From the NCBI GenBank assembly GCA_030049455.1, contig JASIKV010000565.1, positions 1-7,527 of the forward strand: 7,527 nucleotides of DNA, in the 5' to 3' direction. The notes under the pieces were generated by a model. That model was not told the DNA's origin. It saw nothing but the letters and a program-made list of their open reading frames with translations, and ran no database searches. Positions 1 through 6,011 of this stretch are shown here, one piece after another; positions within the stretch are counted from its first letter, which is position 1; each line of letters opens with the position of its first letter. The DNA is from Terriglobia bacterium. GTDB taxonomy: Bacteria > Acidobacteriota > Terriglobia > UBA7540. The translations under genes were made by a program, and so were the position numbers.

Positions 1-852
1 GTCTCGGTGGAGAGATCTGCTCCCGGTGTGGTCTACAGCGCTCTGGGTTTGGTGGGGGCGCGGGCAGAGTACCTGCTCAAATGCCGTGAAGAAACCTTCA
101 ATGAGCAGATCTCCGGCGAGCGCCCGGACATGATCATTCTCGGTTACGGAACCAACGAAACCAGCGGGTCGTACCTGGACGAAAACGCCTACGACGCCGC
201 GCTCAGCGCCGTCGTTTCGCGGCTGCACCGCGCGGCTCCCGCGGCGCTGGTCATTCTTCTTACTCCGCCGGACCGCGGCGACGCGCGCCCAAGCCAGGCA
301 GAGCACTACGAGCAGATTATCCAGCAAATCATGGCGGCCCAGCGGCGCGTGGCTGAGCGCGATGGCGCGGTGGTGATCGATCTGCACACGGCGATGGGCG
401 GTGCTGGAAGCGCCGAGCGATGGGCTTATTCCCTGCCCGCGCTGGCGAGACCCGACATGACGCACTTTACCAACGAGGGTTACAACCTTCTGGGCCGATA
501 TATCGTAGGCGGAATCATGAAATTGTATGACGCCGGTACCGAGGCCTCTGTTTCCTACTCGAACGCGTCCTGGGAGAGCAAGAGCAGGTTGAGCAGCCTT
601 TTGCCCCCGCTTTATCCCGCCATGGTTCCCGCCGCGATGCATTATTCCGGTACTCAGGCCGGCGATGGATTTCTCCAGGAGCCCTCCGCCGCACCTCCCC
701 AGGTCTTCTATTACCTGATGGATGATGGGCAAATCGTCGTGACCAATGACCTCTCGACCATCGATTCGCGCCATGGCAAATCCATCAGCGCGGAAGAAGC
801 AAGTTGCGTGTTGCGCGGGAAATCCAGCCCCTGTGAAAACTCGGAGCGATGA
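1..852 (+). CDS. SGNH/GDSL hydrolase-family protein A, 5'-truncated by window edge
   Basis: The reading frame is open from base 1, so the gene begins upstream; the GTG at 7 is not a credible start because it lies inside the homologous domain. What is visible is the C-terminal half of an SGNH hydrolase: the PGVVY strand, the GYGTNE block (Asn codon at 154), a PPDRG segment, the AMGGAGSAERW signature (391-423) and the catalytic-type D-M-T-H (Asp at 454, His at 463). The order and spacing match the complete paralogue at 3936-5459, which suggests roughly 300 residues, including the GDS serine, are missing. After the SGNH domain there is an extension of about 100 codons (from about 541) ending in an FYYLMDDGQIVVTND segment. 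The stop overlaps the next start (ATGA), implying translational coupling. Likely role, inferred: periplasmic acetyl transfer or deacetylation of an envelope glycan together with the downstream MBOAT. Family confidence is high; substrate is unknown. Confidence 0.88.
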   Translation, partial: VSVERSAPGVVYSALGLVGARAEYLLKCREETFNEQISGERPDMIILGYGTNETSGSYLDENAYDAALSAVVSRLHRAAPAALVILLTPPDRGDARPSQAEHYEQIIQQIMAAQRRVAERDGAVVIDLHTAMGGAGSAERWAYSLPALARPDMTHFTNEGYNLLGRYIVGGIMKLYDAGTEASVSYSNASWESKSRLSSLLPPLYPAMVPAAMHYSGTQAGDGFLQEPSAAPPQVFYYLMDDGQIVVTNDLSTIDSRHGKSISAEEASCVLRGKSSPCENSER

Positions 853-2465
853 TAGACATCCCACGCTCAATCTTCCTTCGGTCCACTGTCGGAGTCGCCG
901 CAGCAACGTTGCTGGCCGCAAGCATTCAAGTCCGCGGGACCTCGCCGGCTGCGGCCGCCACAACCCACTCGCCAAAGCGAGCCGTAGCGGCAACCGTCGG
1001 CCCCCATACCAGGCGGGGTCAAACCCTCGCACAATCAAGCTCACCCGCAAACAGCGCGCATTCAACCCGGCCCAGGCCCCAACCCGCCAAGCCCGTTCCC
1101 TTAACCCCTCTCGACCCCGTGCCGATTGAAACCGGTGAGGGGAATCCCTTGGAAACATTCTTCAAGGCGCTGGCAGAGCTTGAATCCGCGCCGCCCGATG
1201 CGCAGGCGCCGCCGGTCGTGCGCATCATCCACTTCGGGGATTCCCACGTGGCCTCCGACTATTGGGCGGGAGTGATTCGCGACAAGCTCCAGGAGCGCTT
1301 CGGAAACGGCGGCCCGGGCTTTGTTCTTCCGGGCAGGCCCTGGAACAGCATTCGTTACGCCCAGGCCCAGTCCCTCGATGGGCAGTATTGGCGAACCGAC
1401 GGGCTTCGGCCCGGTGAAGCCGACGGAGTGGTAGGTCTGGGCGGAATGAGCCTTGAGAGCTTTCGCCCCGCCAATCCCGCTTCAGCTCAGGCATCCTATT
1501 CGCAATTTGAAATCTTCGCCGCCACCAGCCCCGGCAGCGACTGCCTGACCGTCCAGGTTGACGACGCCGATTACCATGACCTCGCTTCGAATGCGGAGGC
1601 TGTGGTCCCGCCCCCCGCTACGCCGGCAACGGAAGCGCCCGCGCCAAGTGGCAATTCTCCCGGTGGTGGCCCAAACGAAGCGGAAATGGCAAAACCGTCT
1701 GAGCCCCCGGACCCACCGCCGCCGCCGGTTACGACCAAGCAAACTAAAAAGCGCCGCCGGTCCGTGCCTTACGTTCCGCCCTGGAAGCCCTGGCCCGCGG
1801 GTTCGCCCCTTGATCTCCTGGAGCTTTCCAATTCCTCGCCGCTCGCCGGCGGCCCCCACCGGATCTCCATCCGCAGCAGTTGCGGCAGCACAGCCCGCCT
1901 GCTGGGCTTGGAGTTTCTGAACGGTACGAAGGGAATTGTCTACGACACTGACGGAGTGAATGGAGCTCACCTTTCGGACCTGGAGCGCCCCATGCCCGAG
2001 TTGCGTCGCGCCCTGCTTCAGCAATCTCATCCCGCGCTCATCATCATTTCCTATGGAACGAACGACATCGGCGAGCCCGGCTTCACGCCCAGCGGCTATG
2101 AGGAGAGCGCCTATCAAATCCTCAGCAAGCTGAAATCCGATGCCGGCGACGCTTCGATTCTGGTGACGGGCCCCACGGACCGCGGCAACCCGCGCCGGCT
2201 CCGGAGAATCGCACTTCAGGCGGAGCAGGCGGAGCTTCAGCCTGCACTGCGCAGGGCCGCGCTGCGGGCGGGTTGCGCTTATTGGGACCAGCAGGCCGCC
2301 ATGGGCGGGCCGGGCTCCATGGCCCGATGGGTGCGGGCCGGACTTGGGCGCATCGATTACGTCCACTTTTCAGGCCCGGGTTATGCAAAGCTGGCGGGGA
2401 TGCTTTACGATCAACTGATGTCATCGTACAGTAACTTTCGCAAGGCACAATCATCTGAGCAGTGA
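849..2465 (+). CDS. Secreted SGNH/GDSL hydrolase-family protein B with Pro/Arg-rich insert
   Basis: 538 aa. The ATG overlaps the previous stop, and a GGAG lies only 2 bases upstream, so translation is probably coupled. Residues about 10-26 form a hydrophobic signal or anchor segment (RSTVGVAAATLLAAS), followed by a low-complexity Ala/Pro/Thr linker to about residue 95. The SGNH core has IIHFGDSHVASD (nucleophile candidate Ser132), SYGTND (Asn405), AMGGPGSMARW (residues 485-494 after Ala484) and D-Y-V-H (Asp503, His506). A beta-rich region of about 200 residues sits between the GDS block and the GTN block, as in Ape1-type peptidoglycan O-acetylesterases, where a carbohydrate-binding-like module is inserted in the SGNH fold. 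In this copy the region is itself interrupted by a Pro-, Lys- and Arg-rich stretch (about 252-317). GDSH and DxxH are both intact, so the protein is probably catalytically active. It could be an O-acetylesterase or an O-acetyltransferase; sequence alone does not decide. Extracytoplasmic location is inferred from the N-terminus. Confidence 0.92.
   Translation: MIDIPRSIFLRSTVGVAAATLLAASIQVRGTSPAAAATTHSPKRAVAATVGPHTRRGQTLAQSSSPANSAHSTRPRPQPAKPVPLTPLDPVPIETGEGNPLETFFKALAELESAPPDAQAPPVVRIIHFGDSHVASDYWAGVIRDKLQERFGNGGPGFVLPGRPWNSIRYAQAQSLDGQYWRTDGLRPGEADGVVGLGGMSLESFRPANPASAQASYSQFEIFAATSPGSDCLTVQVDDADYHDLASNAEAVVPPPATPATEAPAPSGNSPGGGPNEAEMAKPSEPPDPPPPPVTTKQTKKRRRSVPYVPPWKPWPAGSPLDLLELSNSSPLAGGPHRISIRSSCGSTARLLGLEFLNGTKGIVYDTDGVNGAHLSDLERPMPELRRALLQQSHPALIIISYGTNDIGEPGFTPSGYEESAYQILSKLKSDAGDASILVTGPTDRGNPRRLRRIALQAEQAELQPALRRAALRAGCAYWDQQAAMGGPGSMARWVRAGLGRIDYVHFSGPGYAKLAGMLYDQLMSSYSNFRKAQSSEQ
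1602..1799 (+). other. Low-complexity Pro-rich, basic insert within SGNH protein B
   Basis: Codons for residues about 252-317 of the second SGNH protein. The stretch begins with PPPATPATEAPAP, passes through a Gly/Asn patch, then a run of five prolines, a KKRRR cluster and a Trp/Pro-rich end (VPPWKPWP). Alignment by eye with the paralogue at 3936-5459 places it where that protein has only a short loop between two beta strands, so it looks like a surface-loop expansion of this copy. The role is unknown; a positively charged flexible loop could contact an anionic envelope polymer, but that is speculation. Confidence 0.7.
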
Positions 2466-2498
2466 GTTTTATCCGGCTTCATTACTGGGCAAAAGTCC

Positions 2499-3926
2499 AT
2501 GGCATTGGTCGAACCGGCGTTCCTTCTGTTCGCGCTGATTGCATGTCTGCTCTATCGCTGCGCATCGCGGTTTGAATCGATCCGGCCTTTCGTGCTGGTG
2601 GCGCTTTCCCTCTTTTTCTACTCCACGTGGAATCCCTGGTATTGCCTGCCCATCACCATTACGGCGCTGCTGGATTTCAACACCGCCTGGCTGCTGGTGC
2701 GCACGCAGAACACGCGCCTGCGCAGCCTGCTGATCACGACGGACATCACTTTGAACCTCCTGATCCTTGCGGTCTTCAAGTATTTCAACTTCCTGCTTCA
2801 AAACGCTGCCACCTTTTTCAGCGCTTTCGGACACACTCTTCCGCCGGCGCCCTTCCGCGTGGTCTTTATGGTGGGCATCTCGTTCTACACCTTCCAATCC
2901 ATGAGCTATGTCATCGACGTCTACCGCGGCGAGCAGAAGCCGGCGCGGGGATTCATGGAATACTTCGCCTTCGTCACCTTTTTCCCCACTCTGCTCGCCG
3001 GACCCATAACTCGCGCGCGGGTGCTGCTGACCCAATTGCAGCAGCCCACCCGTCCGCTGACCGACGTGCAGGGCAGCCGGGCGCTGATGATGATCGCGCG
3101 CGGCTTCCTGAAGAAGCTGGTTTTTGCCGACTACCTTTCCGTCAACCTGGTGGACCGCGCCTTCGAACTGCCCCGCATGTTCTCTTCGCTGGAAATGCTG
3201 ATCGCGGTCTACGCCTTTGCCGTGCAGATCTACTGCGATTTTTCAGGCTATAGTGACATCGCCATCGGCGTGGCGCAGCTCCTGGGATTCACGCTGCCCG
3301 ACAACTTCAATTCACCCTATCGCTCGGAATCCATGGTGGAATTCTGGCGGCGCTGGCACATCTCCTTTTCCACGTGGCTGCGCGACTATATTTTCTTCGC
3401 GCTGCCTCCCGCCCGGCGCGCCAAGTGGCGGCTCTACTGGAATACTTTGATTACCTTCGCTCTGGGCGGAATCTGGCACGGCGCCTCCTGGACGTTTTTG
3501 ATTTGGGGATTGCTGCACGGCTTCGGCCTGGCCGTGAACCATGCTGCTGAGGCGGTTTGGCCGCGACGCGGAAAGCAGATCCCCAAGCGCCTCTTCGCGC
3601 GCATGGGCGGCGCTCTGCTGACTTTTCATTTCGTATGCCTGACCTGGATTTTCTTCCGCTGCGACTCGTTGCAGCAGGTCCATGAAATTCTCATCGGCCT
3701 GACGCGCTGGAGCACGGACCTGGTCAACATTCCCTGGCCCATCCCGGTGCTCATCGGGCTGGCGATTCTGGCCCAGTGGTGGCCGGATAATTGGCAGCGC
3801 TGGACGGAGAATCGATTTGCGCTCTGGCCGTCGACCGCGCAGGCGGTGGCGCTTTCCGGTGTGGCATTTCTGATTGCCTGGACCAGCCACACGGCGGTGA
3901 CGCAGTTTATCTACTTCAAGTTTTGA
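2499..3926 (+). CDS. MBOAT-family membrane O-acyltransferase (AlgI/PatA-like)
   Basis: 475 aa, a normal length for the AlgI group. About ten or more hydrophobic segments are visible, for example near residues 5-20, 27-43, 48-66, 77-97, 119-142, 151-169, 233-262, 315-345 and 370-386. Family hallmarks are present in order: QIYCDFSGYSDIAIG (from 243), FWRRWHISFSTWLRDY (from 282), GGIWHGASW with the candidate catalytic His327, and a second conserved His340 in LLHG. The C-terminus FIYFKF is also typical. In AlgI, PatA and DltB relatives, such proteins pass acyl groups from a cytoplasmic donor across the inner membrane to an extracytoplasmic acceptor. Here the flanking SGNH proteins are the obvious partners: the upstream gene stops 33 bases before and the next starts 9 bases after. 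The ATG at 2499 is the first usable start after the upstream in-frame TGA; no strong Shine-Dalgarno is visible, suggesting coupling. The glycan acceptor cannot be named from the window. Confidence 0.95.
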   Translation: MALVEPAFLLFALIACLLYRCASRFESIRPFVLVALSLFFYSTWNPWYCLPITITALLDFNTAWLLVRTQNTRLRSLLITTDITLNLLILAVFKYFNFLLQNAATFFSAFGHTLPPAPFRVVFMVGISFYTFQSMSYVIDVYRGEQKPARGFMEYFAFVTFFPTLLAGPITRARVLLTQLQQPTRPLTDVQGSRALMMIARGFLKKLVFADYLSVNLVDRAFELPRMFSSLEMLIAVYAFAVQIYCDFSGYSDIAIGVAQLLGFTLPDNFNSPYRSESMVEFWRRWHISFSTWLRDYIFFALPPARRAKWRLYWNTLITFALGGIWHGASWTFLIWGLLHGFGLAVNHAAEAVWPRRGKQIPKRLFARMGGALLTFHFVCLTWIFFRCDSLQQVHEILIGLTRWSTDLVNIPWPIPVLIGLAILAQWWPDNWQRWTENRFALWPSTAQAVALSGVAFLIAWTSHTAVTQFIYFKF

Positions 3927-3935
3927 GCGGATCCG

Positions 3936-5459
3936 ATGAAGCTCTCCAAGACCTGGTTCACGATTTTCGTTTTCGGCCTCCTGTCCCTGTTCCCTTACAC
4001 CCTGCCGTCCATGGAACACTTCCAGTTCCTGAATATTCGGCGCCTGTCAGCTCCCTTGGCCGCCTGGGGGCCCGACGCGCTGGACAAGGTGTTCGTAAGA
4101 CCACGGCCGGTCAATGCGCCGGCCCTCGTCCCCCCCTCCGCGCCCACGATAGCGGCCGAAACGGAGGAGGAGCCGCCTCCGAACTCATTGCTGTCGGGCG
4201 ACTACGTTGGGAAAAACTGGCCTCTTCAGGATGACGTCAAGGAAATCGTTAGCCAGCAGGCGGACCAGGTTTCCATCCAGGATTTCGGGTGCGGCATGGG
4301 TCATTTCTACGAGGCCCTGCTGCATACGGCGGAGAGGCAGCCGGGGGCCGTCACACGCATCTGTCATTTTGGCGACTCGCCGATCAGCGGGGACCTGATT
4401 TCCGGCGCTGCGCGCACTTTGCTGCAAGACAAATTCGGGGATTCCGGTCACGGCTTTATCTTTATCGCCAAGCCCTGGGATTTTTACTACCACGAGGGCA
4501 TCCACATGGAGGGCAAGGGCTGGAAAGTAAGCTCGCCCGTATTGCCGGGCGCAGGCGGCGGGTCCTATGGCCTGGGCGGCGCGAGTTTTACGGCCAGCAC
4601 TCCCGCGGCCTATTCGCACATTCGCACCACTTCGAAGGGCGAGGGGTCAGCCGTCAGCCGGTATGACATTTTCTATCGCGCCCAGCCCCACGGCGGGTCC
4701 TTTACCGCCTCCATTGACAAGGATCCTGCCCGCGATTTTCCCACGGACTCCGAGACGCGCGGGTCGGCAATGGTAACGATCAACGTCAAGGACGGCAGCC
4801 ACACGCTCACGATCACGCCGCAGGGCGACGGCACCGTTACTCTCTATGGAGTCGCGCTCGAACGGGACAATCCCGGCGTCGTCTACGACACGCTGGGATT
4901 ACTTGGCGGTACGGTCCATCACCTGACCTTTTTCCACGAGGATTGGATCGCGGATTTGCAGAATCGCAGGCCCGATCTGGTGATCCTGAACTTTGGAACC
5001 AATGAAAGCAATTATGGATACCTTCCCTACGCGGAATACATTCACAGCTACTCGCTGGTGATTCAACGAATTCGGAAGGCGCTGCCCGACGCCTCCATCC
5101 TGATTATGTCACCCATGGACCGAGGGGCGCGCGACGATGACGGCGACATCGTCACCATCCCCAGTATTCCCATTCTCGTGGCCGCGCAACAGAGCGTGGC
5201 GCGCGCGCAGGGCGTGGCCTTCTTCAACACGTTCGCCGCCATGGGTGGAATGGGGACCATGGGGCGGTGGTATGACAATCAACCGCGCCTGGTGACCGGC
5301 GACTTTACGCATCCCTCCTACACCGGCGCCGCCCAACTGGGCTCGATGCTCGTGAATGCCCTGCTGAAGGGTTTCGAAGATTACAAGAAGAACCTGGGCG
5401 GCACACCCTGCGCACCACCCGGAGAAGTCGCCAAGACCACTCCGGCAAGCAACCCATAG
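3936..5459 (+). CDS. Membrane-anchored or secreted SGNH/GDSL hydrolase-family protein C
   Basis: 507 aa, starting 9 bases after the MBOAT stop. Residues about 6-24 (KTWFTIFVFGLLSLFPYTL) form an uncleaved anchor or signal peptide, followed by a Pro-rich spacer to about residue 85. The SGNH elements are ICHFGDSPISGD (Asp147, Ser148), FGTNES (Gly354, Asn356), AMGGMGTMGRW (residues 436-445 after Ala435) and D-F-T-H (Asp456, His459). A beta-rich domain of about 180 residues separates the GDS and GTN blocks, including SYGLGGASF and the VTINVKDGSHTLTI strands. Unlike protein B, the residue after the catalytic serine is Pro instead of His. Because the Asp/His pair lies after the serine, this is the classical GDSL order and not the permuted AlgX/AlgJ order, in which D-x-H comes first. 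Likely role, inferred: acetyl transfer from the MBOAT to an envelope glycan, or removal of acetyl. It is the last gene of the operon-like run and is followed by a hairpin. Confidence 0.92.
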   Translation: MKLSKTWFTIFVFGLLSLFPYTLPSMEHFQFLNIRRLSAPLAAWGPDALDKVFVRPRPVNAPALVPPSAPTIAAETEEEPPPNSLLSGDYVGKNWPLQDDVKEIVSQQADQVSIQDFGCGMGHFYEALLHTAERQPGAVTRICHFGDSPISGDLISGAARTLLQDKFGDSGHGFIFIAKPWDFYYHEGIHMEGKGWKVSSPVLPGAGGGSYGLGGASFTASTPAAYSHIRTTSKGEGSAVSRYDIFYRAQPHGGSFTASIDKDPARDFPTDSETRGSAMVTINVKDGSHTLTITPQGDGTVTLYGVALERDNPGVVYDTLGLLGGTVHHLTFFHEDWIADLQNRRPDLVILNFGTNESNYGYLPYAEYIHSYSLVIQRIRKALPDASILIMSPMDRGARDDDGDIVTIPSIPILVAAQQSVARAQGVAFFNTFAAMGGMGTMGRWYDNQPRLVTGDFTHPSYTGAAQLGSMLVNALLKGFEDYKKNLGGTPCAPPGEVAKTTPASNP

Positions 5460-5470
5460 CATGATTTGCA

Positions 5471-5493
5471 GCGCGAGTGTCCCCCACCCGCGC
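5471..5493 (+). terminator. GC-rich hairpin after the SGNH/MBOAT operon, possible terminator
   Basis: Starting 12 bases after the last SGNH stop, GCGCG-A-GTG pairs with CAC-C-CGCGC around a TCCCC loop: 8 base pairs with a single A/C mismatch. No run of T follows (the next bases are ATTCTCCT), so it is not a textbook intrinsic terminator. It could slow polymerase or protect the 3' end. The position between two functionally unrelated blocks supports an operon-end role. Confidence 0.35.
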
Positions 5494-5581
5494 ATTCTCC
5501 TAGCACCGGGATATAAAAGGCGAGATTCACCGCGGCTGGGGACAGGCGCGCACCAGCGGGGTTCGTGTCTTCATTTTCCTG

Positions 5582-5610
5582 TTGACTTCCTACAGATGCG
5601 CAGATATCCT
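5582..5610 (+). promoter_or_regulatory. Sigma70-type promoter for padR-permease unit
   Basis: TTGACT (5582-5587) matches the -35 consensus at 5 of 6 positions. After exactly 17 bases comes TATCCT (5605-5610), which keeps the key T, A and final T of the -10 box. The start of transcription would fall near 5617, leaving a leader of about 22 bases that carries the AGGAG ribosome binding site. The location immediately upstream of the regulator gene and downstream of the preceding operon supports the call. Confidence 0.6.
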
Positions 5611-5620
5611 CCTGTTGAAA
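5587..5620. promoter_or_regulatory. Imperfect inverted repeat over the padR promoter, candidate operator
   Basis: TTCCTACAG (5587-5595) and CTGTTGAAA (5612-5620) are inverted repeats matching at 7 of 9 positions with a 16-base centre that contains the -10 box. A direct repeat CAGAT-GCG-CAGAT (5593-5605) lies inside it. PadR-family repressors commonly bind dyads at their own promoters, so this is a plausible autoregulatory site. The symmetry is modest and could be chance. Confidence 0.3.
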
Positions 5621-5626
5621 CCCAAT

Positions 5627-5631
5627 AGGAG
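5627..5631 (+). promoter_or_regulatory. Strong ribosome binding site setting the padR start
   Basis: AGGAG lies 7 bases before the ATG at 5639. It decides between this start and a possible in-frame TTG at 5582, which lies in the -35 box and would add 19 residues with no PadR similarity. Confidence 0.8.
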
Positions 5632-5638
5632 ACCCTTG

Positions 5639-5980
5639 ATGCCTCAACCCAAGGAAGACATTCTGCGCGGAACGCTGGATCTGCTGGTCCTGAAGACCCT
5701 GGAAACATTGGGGCCATTGCACGGCTACGGAATCGCGCGGAGAATCGAGCAGGTCTCACGCGACCTGCTGCATCTCAACCAAGGCACGCTTTACCCCGCT
5801 TTGCTGCGGCTCGAGCAGCGCGGCTGGATCAATTCCCACTGGGGCACCTCCGACAACCACCGCCGGGCGCGCTTCTATTCGCTCACGAAATCCGGCCGGC
5901 GGCAGCTTGCCCGCGAAGCCGAAAGCTGGCAGCTTATGGCCGGGGTGATAGGGCGCGTGCTGGAAGGCGCCGGGGGATAA
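5639..5980 (+). CDS. PadR-family transcriptional regulator
   Basis: 113 aa, a compact PadR of the short type that consists of the winged helix-turn-helix plus a short C-terminal helix. Family hallmarks visible: LRGTLDLLVLKTL (9-21), PLHGYGIARRIE (26-37), QGTLYPALLRLEQRGWI (48-64, the recognition helix and following turn) and the wing with R-x-x-x-Y-x-LT-x-x-GR-x-x-L. The start is fixed by AGGAG 7 bases upstream. A permease gene follows after 31 bases on the same strand, so the pair is probably one transcript. By family knowledge, PadR proteins act as dimeric cytoplasmic repressors, often of adjacent transporter genes and of themselves, and are relieved by small-molecule ligands or other stress. 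The ligand here is unknown. The PadR-permease pairing is very common in Acidobacteriota genomes. Confidence 0.95.
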   Translation: MPQPKEDILRGTLDLLVLKTLETLGPLHGYGIARRIEQVSRDLLHLNQGTLYPALLRLEQRGWINSHWGTSDNHRRARFYSLTKSGRRQLAREAESWQLMAGVIGRVLEGAGG

Positions 5981-5997
5981 TCCGCGCGAAGGCCGAT

Positions 5998-6002
5998 GGG
6001 AG
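5998..6002 (+). promoter_or_regulatory. Ribosome binding site of the permease gene
   Basis: GGGAG lies 9 bases before the ATG at 6012, giving the permease its own translation signal and supporting this start. Confidence 0.65.
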
Positions 6003-6011
6003 AATCAAATC

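Noticed and set aside
7..9. GTG at 7 as the true start of SGNH protein A
   Set aside because: The frame is open to base 1 and the first visible residues already align with the middle of the paralogue, so the gene is truncated by the window edge.
746..1129. Plus-strand frame of 127 codons across the SGNH A/B junction
   Set aside because: It overlaps two supported genes, lacks any motif and is rich in Arg, Pro and Ser as expected of an off-frame reading.
1482..2366. Long minus-strand open frame of 294 codons opposite SGNH protein B
   Set aside because: It is fully antisense to a gene with clear SGNH motifs; its Arg- and Gly-rich composition is typical of shadow frames in GC-rich DNA and shows no recognisable domain.
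2469..3035. Minus-strand open frame of 188 codons opposite the MBOAT N-terminus
   Set aside because: Its very high Glu, Gln, Arg and His content is the reverse complement of membrane-helix codons; it is a shadow of the MBOAT gene.
3312..4019. Minus-strand open frame of 235 codons opposite the MBOAT and SGNH protein C junction
   Set aside because: It crosses the boundary of two well-supported genes on the opposite strand and has no domain-like pattern.
5512..5517. TATAAA as a -10 box for padR
   Set aside because: No acceptable -35 sequence lies 16-18 bases upstream (that position is inside the GC-rich hairpin), and the TTGACT/TATCCT pair nearer the gene is much better.
5526..5561. Possible second hairpin in the intergenic region (GCTGG with CCAGC)
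   Set aside because: Only about five pairs form with a long loop and no T run follows; this is not distinguishable from chance in GC-rich DNA.
5582..5638. Extended PadR start at TTG 5582
   Set aside because: The added 19 residues do not resemble PadR proteins, the TTG is part of the -35 box and the AGGAG at 5627-5631 serves the ATG at 5639.
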